64,000 nucleotides of DNA from Maridesulfovibrio frigidus DSM 17176. GTDB lineage: Bacteria; Desulfobacterota; Desulfovibrionia; Desulfovibrionales; Desulfovibrionaceae. A model generated the notes under the pieces. The model did no database searches. It saw nothing but the letters and a program-made list of their open reading frames with translations, and was not told the origin of the DNA. Every line of letters starts with the position of its first letter. The first letter of the stretch is position 1. The position numbers were made by a program, and so were the translations under genes. The DNA lies in assembly GCF_000711735.1 (NCBI RefSeq), contig NZ_JONL01000006.1, positions 241,152 through 305,151 of the forward strand, given 5' to 3'. Shown piece by piece: positions 54,635 through 63,399 of this stretch.

Positions 54635-55357
54635 ATGGCGACTATCCACATGATTTTACAGGGCAAAGGCGGCGTAGGTAAAAGCCTCATTGCAAGTATT
54701 CTTGCCCAGCACCTGCTTGAAGATGAAAAAGAAGTCTTTTGCGTAGACACAGATCCAGTCAATGCAACTTTCGCCGGCTACAAGAGATTCAATGTAACTG
54801 CTCTTGATATAATGAAGGAAGACGACATTGATCCTAGAAGCTTTGACAAGCTTTCAGAAATGATGGCTGAGCTTCCAGACAATTCTCATATGGTTATAGA
54901 TAACGGTGCGGCCACATTTGTTCCTCTAGCCAGTTACCTTGCTGAAAACGAAGTCTTCGACCTGCTTAAGGGGCGCGGACATTCTATCAACCTTCACAGC
55001 GTCATCACCGGAGGACAGGCTCTTCCAGATACATTGAGCGGACTAAACTCATTACTCAATGCTTTTCAAGATATCCCTATTTACGTGTGGCTGAATGGCT
55101 ACTTCGGCCAAATCAGCAACGAAGGTAAAAACTTCGAAGAATTCAAAATTTATCAAAACAACATTGAGCGTTTTGCTGCTCTCATCAAACTTCCGCAGAA
55201 GAAAAAAGAAACCTTCGGGAAAGATTTAGAAAATCTTCTTTCATCCCGCCTGTCATTTCAAGAAGCCATTCAAGGCGAAACTCCGCTTATGATGAAACAG
55301 CGTCTGCACATGATGTGGCGTGAAATCAGAGCTGAACTGATTAATAGCGGTTTATAG
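54635..55357 (+). CDS. traL: TraL-like MinD/ParA ATPase
   Basis: The 240-residue protein has a deviant Walker A motif GKGGVGKS (near residue 10), a VDTDPVNATF switch segment and VIDNGA for switch II. It matches the TraL family of IncP transfer regions, located between traK and traM as here. Its precise role in conjugation is not well known. Confidence 0.82.
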   Translation: MATIHMILQGKGGVGKSLIASILAQHLLEDEKEVFCVDTDPVNATFAGYKRFNVTALDIMKEDDIDPRSFDKLSEMMAELPDNSHMVIDNGAATFVPLASYLAENEVFDLLKGRGHSINLHSVITGGQALPDTLSGLNSLLNAFQDIPIYVWLNGYFGQISNEGKNFEEFKIYQNNIERFAALIKLPQKKKETFGKDLENLLSSRLSFQEAIQGETPLMMKQRLHMMWREIRAELINSGL

Positions 55358-55366
55358 GCAAAAACC

Positions 55367-55774
55367 ATGACTGCCGATACAAACAGCCCCCTCACCATCC
55401 AGAAAGTGCGTGATCTCATTACTGAGAAGCATAACACCTTACTTGATGAGAACGACCCCATTCTCATGCTTGTAACTATGCATCGCGCCTTTCTGGATGA
55501 GTATGAATTGATGCTGAGTCAGCAGACGGCAAAAGCCGAAGAACACATGAATGAGCATGTGAAAGCTTTTGCAACAGAAGTTCGTAAGTCAACCAACATC
55601 CTTTTGAGCAAGGCAGTCAAATCCAACGTTGAGAACTGCATTGCTGAAATCGGCCAGCATCAAGAAGTCATGTCTAACTTCCTCTCTACAATCAAAACGT
55701 GGAGTATCTTCGCCGGAATAATGCTCATTCTATCAGTAACCACAACTCTTTCAGTTCTTGTGTGGGGTTCATGA
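55367..55774 (+). CDS. traM: TraM-like conjugal transfer protein
   Basis: The 135-residue protein has a helical, charged N-terminal part (about 1-105) and one C-terminal membrane helix (about 112-133). Size, membrane anchor and position after traL match the IncP TraM family. Its stop overlaps the trbB start (ATGA), so the tra and trb parts are one coupled unit. Confidence 0.68.
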   Translation: MTADTNSPLTIQKVRDLITEKHNTLLDENDPILMLVTMHRAFLDEYELMLSQQTAKAEEHMNEHVKAFATEVRKSTNILLSKAVKSNVENCIAEIGQHQEVMSNFLSTIKTWSIFAGIMLILSVTTTLSVLVWGS

Positions 55775-56733
55775 TGAAAGATCGTCTTGTAAACAACCTG
55801 CTCCACAATATGGGGCTGAGCATAATAGAGGCTCTTGAAGATGAAAATGTTGTAGAAATAATGGTTAACCCTGACGGCAAACTTTGGGTCGAAAAGCTCG
55901 GCGAAGAAATGAAGATTGTCGGCAAAATATCTGAGATTCAGACAGCCATGATCATATCACTGGTTGCCAGCGCACTTAAAACAACCGTGACCGCTGACAA
56001 CCCTATAGTTGAAGGGGAACTTCCTAAAGCATCACCGCTTAATGGCAGTCGATTCGAAGGAATTTTCCCTCCAATTGTAGAGGCTGCTTCTTTTACTATT
56101 CGTAAGAAAGCAAGCCGCGTTTTTCCACTTGAAGATTATGTCCAGAGTGGGGTCATGACACTTGATGCAATGAACTCCATCAAAGAGGCCATTGAAAGCA
56201 AAAAAAACATCGTAGTTGTCGGCGGCACAGGCTCTGGAAAAACGACGCTAGTGAATGGAATCATAAAAGCCATTTCCATAATTTCTCCATATGACCGACT
56301 TGTCATACTCGAAGACACTTCTGAATTGCAAAGTCATTCACACAACACAATTTCTCTACGCTCTTCAGATCATACCTCCATCCAAAACTTGGTTCGGGCG
56401 ACCATGAGACTTCGCCCGGACCGGATACTCGTTGGGGAAGTAAGAGGTGGAGAAGCTCTTGATCTACTCAAAGCTTGGAACACAGGACATCCCGGTGGAA
56501 TTGCAACAGTTCATGCAAATTCTGCGGCTGAAGGATTGCTCCGAATTGAACAGCTCATACTAGAAGCAAGCACCTCCCCTATGCCCAATCTGATCGGATC
56601 AGCTGTGGACTTTTTGATCTACATCCGCCGCACCAAAACAGGCCGGATTGTTTCAGAAATAGCCACAGTGTCCAGCTATGACTCTCATAACCATAAATAC
56701 AATTTGGAGTATATTTACAGTGAAGAAAAATAA
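55771..56733 (+). CDS. trbB: Conjugal transfer ATPase TrbB (VirB11-like)
   Basis: TrbB is the hexameric ATPase that powers pilus assembly and DNA transfer from the cytoplasmic face. The protein (320 residues from the ATG at 55771; a second ATG follows at 55774) has Walker A GGTGSGKTT (near 151), the Asp box VILEDTSE, Walker B RPDRILVGEVRG and the His box GGIATVHANS. All motifs are intact. Confidence 0.94.
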   Translation: MMKDRLVNNLLHNMGLSIIEALEDENVVEIMVNPDGKLWVEKLGEEMKIVGKISEIQTAMIISLVASALKTTVTADNPIVEGELPKASPLNGSRFEGIFPPIVEAASFTIRKKASRVFPLEDYVQSGVMTLDAMNSIKEAIESKKNIVVVGGTGSGKTTLVNGIIKAISIISPYDRLVILEDTSELQSHSHNTISLRSSDHTSIQNLVRATMRLRPDRILVGEVRGGEALDLLKAWNTGHPGGIATVHANSAAEGLLRIEQLILEASTSPMPNLIGSAVDFLIYIRRTKTGRIVSEIATVSSYDSHNHKYNLEYIYSEEK

Positions 56734-57034
56734 CCTCCTCTGTTTACTGGCTTTGGCCTTGATAATCCTGATGCCTGAAAATGTTTTTGCATCCAATTCC
56801 ATCAGTGAATTCGACAGCCCTTTTGAGGCTGTTGTCGGAACTATTACCGGCCCAGTAGGACGCTGGATATCAATAGCAGCCATGGGTCTCACAGGCGTAA
56901 CTTTCGTAATGAAAAAAGATGAAATTCAAGGAGGATTCAGGCTGTTACTTGGAGTGGTATTCGGAATCGCATTCATAGCTTTCGCTTCATCAATTGTAGA
57001 CGGTTTGTTCAGTTTCAGCGGAGCGGTACTATGA
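56720..57034 (+). CDS. trbC: Conjugal transfer pilin TrbC
   Basis: TrbC is the pilus subunit precursor (VirB2-like). I prefer the GTG start at 56720, giving VKKNNLLCLLALALIILM as a proper signal region ending near VFAS, with a TTGGAGT site upstream. The frame from ATG 56678 adds 14 residues that spoil the signal peptide. Two further hydrophobic helices follow, as in VirB2/TrbC, which is processed and sometimes cyclised. Overlaps trbB by 14 bases. Confidence 0.88.
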   Translation: MKKNNLLCLLALALIILMPENVFASNSISEFDSPFEAVVGTITGPVGRWISIAAMGLTGVTFVMKKDEIQGGFRLLLGVVFGIAFIAFASSIVDGLFSFSGAVL

Positions 57035-57306
57035 GAGTAGTCCCTATACACAGGTCGCTTCACAAACCTTCGATGGTGATGGGTGCAGAGCGGGAACTTG
57101 TTATGTTCTCAGCTCTAATTTCGATACTTGTCGGGATAGGTGGATTTACTCTTCTATCAGCCTTAGCGGGACTTATTTTTTGGATGGTGACCATCTTCAT
57201 ACTTAGACAAATGGCCAAGTCAGATCCGCAAATGTCTAAAGTCTGGTGGAAGCATCATAAACAGCAGGATTATTATTCTGCTCGCGCAACTCCGTGGCGT
57301 AATTAA
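57031..57306 (+). CDS. trbD: Conjugal transfer protein TrbD
   Basis: The 91-residue protein has the family start PIHRSLHKPSMVMGAERELV and two membrane helices forming a hairpin (about 25-65). It corresponds to VirB3, an inner-membrane part of the type IV channel that works with the TrbE ATPase. It overlaps trbC by 4 bases. Confidence 0.92.
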   Translation: MRVVPIHRSLHKPSMVMGAERELVMFSALISILVGIGGFTLLSALAGLIFWMVTIFILRQMAKSDPQMSKVWWKHHKQQDYYSARATPWRN

Positions 57307-57322
57307 GAGGAATGATAAAAAT

Positions 57323-59746
57323 ATGATTTCTCTTAAAGATTACCGCAATACGGCTAAAGGTTTACCGGATTTGCTTCCATATGCAGCAATGATCGGAAAC
57401 GGTGTTTTGCTCTGCAAAGACGGTTCATTACTTGCCGGCTGGAAGTTCAGATCACAGGACACTGCATCAAGCACTCCTGATGAACTAGCAACAGTCAGCA
57501 GCAGAGTTAACAACGCTCTTAAGGCACTAGAATCAGGTTGGATGCTTCATGTAGAAGCTGTACGTTCTCCGGCCCGTGAATATCCTCATCCTGGTTCAAG
57601 CTTTTTCCCCGACAAAGTAACATCAATGATTGAAGATGAACGGCGGGAAATTTTCCAGTCTGCCGGAACTTTTTACGCCACTGAGACATATATAATTGTC
57701 ACCTATAAGCCAGAATTCACAGCGCAAAAGCTGAGTGAGTTGGCATATACCAATGCAGTCGCAAGCACCCCTTTTGAAAAAGCACTTACAAAATTTCTGA
57801 CAGTTCTAAGAGAGCTTGAAGATTCTCTATCACTTTCAATGTACCTCGACCGGCTTAAGGATGAATCCTTTGAAGATGAATATGGAAATCTCAAAAATAG
57901 TTCTTCATTATTGGCCTTTCTGAACAAGTGCATAACCGGCGAGGACCACACTGTTCTGCTTCCCAGCACACCAATGTACCTCGATGCTCTGCTCGGCGGG
58001 CAAGACCTTATTGGAGGGCTTCAGCCAGCTATCGGGAATAAACTTATAAAGGTCATATCAATTGATGGATTGCCACAGGAAAGCTGGCCATCAATGCTTT
58101 CTTGTTTTGAAAGCCTATCCATTGAATACAGATTTTCAAGCAGATTTATCTGCATGGATCAATTCGAATCTCTCAAGGAACTCGAAAAATATAGAAAAAC
58201 ATGGAGACAGCAGGTTTTCAAGTTTTGGGATTCAATGTTCAACAATCCCAATGCCAGAGCCAATCGGGATGCTCTTTCTATGGCCGAAGATTCAGAAGAA
58301 GCCATAGAAGAGATTCAATCCGGATTTGTCGGTGCAGGATTTTATACAGCATGCATAATTTTGCTTGGAGAAGACCTTCAAGAGCTTGAGGACAACACTA
58401 GAGAACTTCGACGCATGATTCAAAGCCGAGGTTTTTCCTGTCGAATCGAATCCATAAATGCATTGGACGCGTGGCTCGGAACTCACCCTGGCAACTCCAC
58501 TGCTAATGTTCGCAGACCGATCATTAACACTATGAATCTAGCTGATCTTTTGCCCCTCGCAACTATATGGGCTGGCAGAGAGCATAATCCTTCACCAAAA
58601 TTTCCACCTTCATCCCCGCCTCTAATGTTCTGTGCAACAGATGGTTCAACACCATTCAGGTTGAATCTTCATGTGGATGATCTTGGTCATACTTTAGTTT
58701 TCGGTCCGACCGGCGCAGGTAAATCGACCCTTCTCGGAATTATCGCAGCCCAATTCAGACGCTACCCTGAAGCCACAGTCTTTGCTTTTGATAAAGGCAA
58801 ATCCATGTTGCCTCTCTGTAAAGGAGTCGGAGGATCGCATTATGAAATAGCTGGTGAAGATTCCACTCTAGCTTTTGCTCCACTGCAAAACATTGATTCA
58901 GATGCAGAACAAAGCTGGGCCACAGAATATATTGAAAACCTAGTCACTTTACAGGGGCTGACGGTTCTACCTGCTCACCGTAATGCAATCCATGTCGCCA
59001 TGAGCAGAATACGTGAAAACCCTTCAAACATAAGGTCTTTGACTGATTTTTATCACAGCCTTCAAAATGAAGAATTAAAGGAAGCCATCAAGCATTACAC
59101 CAGAGAAGGTTCCATGGGAGTCTTACTGGATGCATCTTCGGATGATCTCGGAATATCAAATTTCATGGTGTTTGAAATTGATGAGATAATGAACCTTGGT
59201 GACAAAAATTTAATTCCTGTTCTTCTCTATCTTTTCCACCGCATAGAAAAAGCTCTTACCGGACAACCCGCTCTTTTAATTCTGGATGAAGCATGGATCA
59301 TGCTTGGCCACAAAGTATTCAAAGAAAAAATCAGAGAATGGCTCAAAGTTTTGCGTAAGGCTAACTGTGCAGTTGTACTTGCTACGCAGTCTTTGTCTGA
59401 TGCTGTCAGATCTGGAATTTTAGATGTTCTTGTAGAATCCTGTCCTACAAAAATATTCCTGCCTAATCCGTCCGCAATTCAAGAAGATCAATTCAAATTG
59501 TACAATGGCCTAGGTCTAAACGGTCGCCAAATTCAAATCATAGCATCCTCTACTCCTAAGAGAGATTACTACATCGTTTCCCCAGAAGGACGCAGATTAA
59601 TTGACCTTGCGCTCGGCCCTGTAGCTCTCTCCTTTGTGGGTTCTGCTGACAAAATATCCCTTTCACGCATTAAAGAACTCTCATCAAAAAATGGTGAAAA
59701 CTGGCCATTAAAATGGATCGAAGAAAGACGAGGAGATTTTAGATGA
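57323..59746 (+). CDS. trbE: Conjugal transfer ATPase TrbE (VirB4-like)
   Basis: TrbE is the large ATPase of the type IV channel. The 807-residue protein has an N-terminal CagE/VirB4 domain and a C-terminal nucleotide-binding domain with Walker A GPTGAGKST (near 463) and Walker B LLILDEAWIML (near 650), followed by the ATQSLSDA motif. It is full length and overlaps trbJ by 4 bases. Confidence 0.95.
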   Translation: MISLKDYRNTAKGLPDLLPYAAMIGNGVLLCKDGSLLAGWKFRSQDTASSTPDELATVSSRVNNALKALESGWMLHVEAVRSPAREYPHPGSSFFPDKVTSMIEDERREIFQSAGTFYATETYIIVTYKPEFTAQKLSELAYTNAVASTPFEKALTKFLTVLRELEDSLSLSMYLDRLKDESFEDEYGNLKNSSSLLAFLNKCITGEDHTVLLPSTPMYLDALLGGQDLIGGLQPAIGNKLIKVISIDGLPQESWPSMLSCFESLSIEYRFSSRFICMDQFESLKELEKYRKTWRQQVFKFWDSMFNNPNARANRDALSMAEDSEEAIEEIQSGFVGAGFYTACIILLGEDLQELEDNTRELRRMIQSRGFSCRIESINALDAWLGTHPGNSTANVRRPIINTMNLADLLPLATIWAGREHNPSPKFPPSSPPLMFCATDGSTPFRLNLHVDDLGHTLVFGPTGAGKSTLLGIIAAQFRRYPEATVFAFDKGKSMLPLCKGVGGSHYEIAGEDSTLAFAPLQNIDSDAEQSWATEYIENLVTLQGLTVLPAHRNAIHVAMSRIRENPSNIRSLTDFYHSLQNEELKEAIKHYTREGSMGVLLDASSDDLGISNFMVFEIDEIMNLGDKNLIPVLLYLFHRIEKALTGQPALLILDEAWIMLGHKVFKEKIREWLKVLRKANCAVVLATQSLSDAVRSGILDVLVESCPTKIFLPNPSAIQEDQFKLYNGLGLNGRQIQIIASSTPKRDYYIVSPEGRRLIDLALGPVALSFVGSADKISLSRIKELSSKNGENWPLKWIEERRGDFR

Positions 59747-60546
59747 AATTACTAATAGCGAACATTCTTCTTTTGCTTTTGCTCACAGCAACTCCAGCCT
59801 CTGCAATGGTAGTCACCTGCACCAACTGTAGTGATAAATTTTTGCAGATTTTAGAGCGAGCCACAAACATCGAACAGCTCCAATCCCTTTATAAAACTTA
59901 TGCTGAAGAGATGATGCAGACTCAGCAGCAAATCATGATGGTACAGCAAAATATCCAGCAATATACCAACATGATCAAGAACACTATTCGCCTGCCGTTT
60001 GCCATTAAAAACAGTGTAATAAGAGATTTTAAGAGACTAGCTAACATATCCAAAAATCTGGTTACCACTGTCGGCGACCTTGAAGTTTTAGATGGAGTCT
60101 ACGAGGCGCAATTTCCAAGTTTCAATTCAGCAAAACAACTCACAGATCTTCCGAATGAGGAACTAAATCCCAAATATAAGGAGTACTGGTCACAGTGGTC
60201 TGCAAGAGTTGATGAAGCCACAAAAGCAACCTTTAAGCTATCAGGACAGCAACTGAAAGACCTCGGTGAATCCGAAGAGTTTGATTCACAAATTGAAGAT
60301 CTTCTGAGTTCTCCTGATGGGCGTATGCAAGCCCTTGAAGCGGCAAACCAACTTGCCAGCATTCAGATACAGGAAATCAGAAATTTAAGAGCTCTTTTAG
60401 CTGTCCAAGCACAAAATACAGCTCTCATTAATGAAAAGGCTGAGAAGGACGAACAAATTCTGAGACACGATCAGGACAAGTTCTTTAATACAAACTTTAA
60501 GGACATCCGCATGGAAGATGCGGGTCCTGAACCTCTCGGATTTTAG
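59743..60546 (+). CDS. trbJ: Conjugal transfer protein TrbJ (VirB5-like)
   Basis: The 267-residue protein has a signal peptide (MKLLIANILLLLLLTATPASA) and a helical body with the Gln/Met-rich segment EEMMQTQQQIMMVQQNIQQY typical of TrbJ, a minor pilus-tip component. Two early Cys (CTNCS) could form a disulfide. Position after trbE is standard. A separate small TrbK entry-exclusion lipoprotein is not seen between trbJ and trbL. Confidence 0.9.
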   Translation: MKLLIANILLLLLLTATPASAMVVTCTNCSDKFLQILERATNIEQLQSLYKTYAEEMMQTQQQIMMVQQNIQQYTNMIKNTIRLPFAIKNSVIRDFKRLANISKNLVTTVGDLEVLDGVYEAQFPSFNSAKQLTDLPNEELNPKYKEYWSQWSARVDEATKATFKLSGQQLKDLGESEEFDSQIEDLLSSPDGRMQALEAANQLASIQIQEIRNLRALLAVQAQNTALINEKAEKDEQILRHDQDKFFNTNFKDIRMEDAGPEPLGF

Positions 60547-60557
60547 GGGTGTCAGTC

Positions 60558-61706
60558 ATGCAAATAGGCAAAACTGTACTCTACTTATCCCCTGCTCTAG
60601 TAGTCGTGATGCTGTTGTCTTTTTCAACAACGTCCCATGCTCAAGAAGTTGAAATACTGTCTCAAATAGCGGTTCAATTTCATTCTAAAGCAAGTCAGTG
60701 GGATGAACTTTTGACTGAACACGCTTTAGTATTGTTTCGCCTTCTATTGATTTTGGATGTTTGTCTTCTAGGAATAAAAATCGCCCTCAAACGTACAGAA
60801 ATTCAAGATGCCTTTGCTGAGTTCATAATGCTGGTACTATACGCAGGATTAATGCTCTCAGTTGTTATCTACTATAAAGATTGGACAAATCAGCTAATCA
60901 CAGGACTGACAGGCATTGCTCAAGAATTGGGTGCGCCTCCAGTAACGGCAGGAAGCATTTTTCTAGCAGGAGTTCAGATATTTGAAACGCTTCTGGATAG
61001 TCTAACTGTAAACGTTGCCAAATCACTTGGCATAATCATTATTGCCATAGCAATTTGCATAACTTTCTCACTAATCGCCGCTCAAGTTATTTTAGTAAAA
61101 TGTGAAGCGTACATCATCTTGAATGCGGGAATTATCTTACTCGGATTCAGTGGTTCAAAGATCACCAAAGATTACGCAATAAATTTCATTAAATATGCTT
61201 TTTCAGTCTCCGTAAAACTATTTGTAATGCAACTCCTGCTGGCTCTCAGCATCGATTTTATCACTGAGTTCAGAAACACCGGCGCAAGTTTTGACCGTGT
61301 TCTAGTCGTGCTTGGTGCTTCAATTGTGATCCTAGCCTTATCCATGTCTATTCCCGACATAATTTCCGGCCTCATCAACGGACCTTTAGCTTCATCTGGA
61401 AGCTACCTCACATCTTCTGTCTCGGCAGTTAGCACCGGAGTCATGGCCGCAACTCAAGGTATGCGAGGAATGGCAGGAGGTGCTGTGGATGCAAAACGTG
61501 GAGTTGATGCCGTTCGCGAGGCAAGCTCTTTCGCGGACTCTGCTGGAATGAGTGGATTTGGAAAACTCGGTCATATGGCATCCACAGGAGTCAATGCCAT
61601 GAGAGACAACCTGTCCCCGACCAAAACAAGCGGAGTCCGTAGCAGCGTAAAAACACAACATGAAACATTCAAGATGGGACAGGCATCGGATGATCCAAAA
61701 GAGTAA
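60558..61706 (+). CDS. trbL: Conjugal transfer protein TrbL (VirB6-like)
   Basis: I take the ATG at 60558 (382 residues), which has an AGGGG site; a GTG at 60549 is also in frame. The protein starts with a signal-like helix, then about six membrane helices (to about 275), then a Gly/Ala-rich cytoplasmic or periplasmic tail with GMAGGAVDAKRGVDAV. This layout is that of TrbL/VirB6, which lines the inner-membrane channel. Confidence 0.92.
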   Translation: MQIGKTVLYLSPALVVVMLLSFSTTSHAQEVEILSQIAVQFHSKASQWDELLTEHALVLFRLLLILDVCLLGIKIALKRTEIQDAFAEFIMLVLYAGLMLSVVIYYKDWTNQLITGLTGIAQELGAPPVTAGSIFLAGVQIFETLLDSLTVNVAKSLGIIIIAIAICITFSLIAAQVILVKCEAYIILNAGIILLGFSGSKITKDYAINFIKYAFSVSVKLFVMQLLLALSIDFITEFRNTGASFDRVLVVLGASIVILALSMSIPDIISGLINGPLASSGSYLTSSVSAVSTGVMAATQGMRGMAGGAVDAKRGVDAVREASSFADSAGMSGFGKLGHMASTGVNAMRDNLSPTKTSGVRSSVKTQHETFKMGQASDDPKE

Positions 61707-61744
61707 TTTCCTAAGCAAACGATCCTTAACCTTGGAGTTTCAGC

Positions 61745-62407
61745 ATGTCAGATAACAACGCAGAATCACCCTATATCTCCGCCAAAGAAGAATGGTTTGA
61801 GCGGTACGGCTGCTATATAAAAAGCCGCAACCAGTGGAGGTCTGCCGCTCTAGGACTCATCGTCATTACTGTTCTTTGCCTGACTGGAAACATCATTCAG
61901 ATCACACAGAACAAAGTCATTCCCTATGTGGTTGAAGTAGACAAACTCGGCCACTCTGTTGCGGTTAGACGTGCAGATCAGGCAGTCAATGTGTCCGACA
62001 GGATCATTCAAGCTGAAATTGCAAATCTCATTATTAATTGGCGTTCAGTCACTGCGGACATTGGCCTTCAGAAAAAGATGGTCACTAAAATGTCCTCATT
62101 TGTGACCGGGGCTGCTCGCGGTGCAACACGCAGTTGGTACGAAGCAAACAATCCTTATGAACGAGGTCAGAAGATTCTCGTTGAAGTCGATATTAAAGGA
62201 ATTCCTCTTCCTGTCAGCAGTGAAAGCTGGCGCATCGAATGGCTGGAAACAATCCGCAACCATTCCGGTGTGGCCATGTCCAGCACCAAGTATGAAGCAA
62301 CTTTGAAGGTCCGCATTTCTTCCCCAACAACAGACAGCCAAATTATCAGGAATCCTGCCGGTGTTTATATCACTGAATTGTCCTGGGCAAAACTTCTTGA
62401 GCAATAG
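61745..62407 (+). CDS. trbF: Conjugal transfer protein TrbF (VirB8-like)
   Basis: The 220-residue protein has a short cytoplasmic N-terminus (ending NQWRSAA), one membrane helix (about 35-56) and a periplasmic VirB8 domain with NKVIPYVVEVDKLGHS and WRIEWLETIRNHSG. It nucleates the type IV channel. A TTGGAG site precedes the ATG. Confidence 0.94.
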   Translation: MSDNNAESPYISAKEEWFERYGCYIKSRNQWRSAALGLIVITVLCLTGNIIQITQNKVIPYVVEVDKLGHSVAVRRADQAVNVSDRIIQAEIANLIINWRSVTADIGLQKKMVTKMSSFVTGAARGATRSWYEANNPYERGQKILVEVDIKGIPLPVSSESWRIEWLETIRNHSGVAMSSTKYEATLKVRISSPTTDSQIIRNPAGVYITELSWAKLLEQ

Positions 62408-62415
62408 GAGCCATA

Positions 62416-63399
62416 ATGAACCGAATTATTTTCATATCATTCTGCCTTGTTTTACTGACTTGTAACTCTGTCTCGGCAGCACCAGAAGCAGAACCACAAG
62501 GACTGATGAACAAAGTTTTTGCAAAGCACAGTCCTACTCCTGCGAACAATACAGGAGGGAATCGCAAAGAGCTGAGAGAAGTGGCAATTAACCAGCCCGT
62601 TCCAGACTACATCAGCAAAACGAAAGTTCGTCTGAACACTAAAGAGTGGAAGGCATTAAAGCTTTCCAACGAATGGATGAACAGAAAAATCAACCCCATA
62701 ATGCAGAGCAATGGCAAGGTTGTTTATGTTTTCGGAGCCACTCTGCCGACCATCATATGCACACCGCTTATGGCTTCAGATCTAGAGCTTCAGCCCGGTG
62801 AAAACGTCAATGATGTCATTGTCGGAGATACAGCAAGATGGATTGTTGTTGTCGCTCAGTCGGGTGTTCCGGGACGGGAAAGCACTCACCTCGTTATTAA
62901 GCCGCTTGATGCAGGACTTGTAACGACCGCAGTTATTACTACCGACCGTAGAACTTACCATCTCAAACTTGTATCGCGCCGCAAGGGTTACACCCCATAT
63001 GTCGCGTTTATCTACCCTGAAGATCAGGAGAAAATCCTCAAGGCCAGCCTCAAGAAAAAACGCCGCAAAGAGTCATGGGAAACCACGGAAATTGAAGGAA
63101 AACCAACAGACATTTCTGCTCTTGATTTTGGATACGCCATCACAGGGGATGATGCAGGCTGGAAGCCAATGCGAGTCTACAATGACGGGATCAGAACCTT
63201 CATTCAGCTCCCCAGAACATCCACACAAACTGAAATTCCTGTCCTGCTTGTTGAGAAAGCTGGCGAGGAAGCAATCGTTAATTACAGGGTCAAAGGCAAC
63301 GCCATGATCGTGGATGAGATCTTTGAAAAAGCAATTCTAGTCGCCGGTACAGGCATGGATCAGGAAAAAGTTGAAATCAAAAGATTGGAGGACAAATGA
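62416..63399 (+). CDS. trbG: Conjugal transfer protein TrbG (VirB9-like)
   Basis: The 327-residue protein has a signal peptide (about 1-22, ending VSAAPEA) and the VirB9/TrbG domain with GKVVYVFGATLPTIICTPL and a C-terminal OM-associated part (IPVLLVEKAG, YRVKGNAMIVDEIFE). It forms the outer-membrane core of the channel with TrbH/TrbI. The stop overlaps the ATG of the following frame. Confidence 0.94.
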   Translation: MNRIIFISFCLVLLTCNSVSAAPEAEPQGLMNKVFAKHSPTPANNTGGNRKELREVAINQPVPDYISKTKVRLNTKEWKALKLSNEWMNRKINPIMQSNGKVVYVFGATLPTIICTPLMASDLELQPGENVNDVIVGDTARWIVVVAQSGVPGRESTHLVIKPLDAGLVTTAVITTDRRTYHLKLVSRRKGYTPYVAFIYPEDQEKILKASLKKKRRKESWETTEIEGKPTDISALDFGYAITGDDAGWKPMRVYNDGIRTFIQLPRTSTQTEIPVLLVEKAGEEAIVNYRVKGNAMIVDEIFEKAILVAGTGMDQEKVEIKRLEDK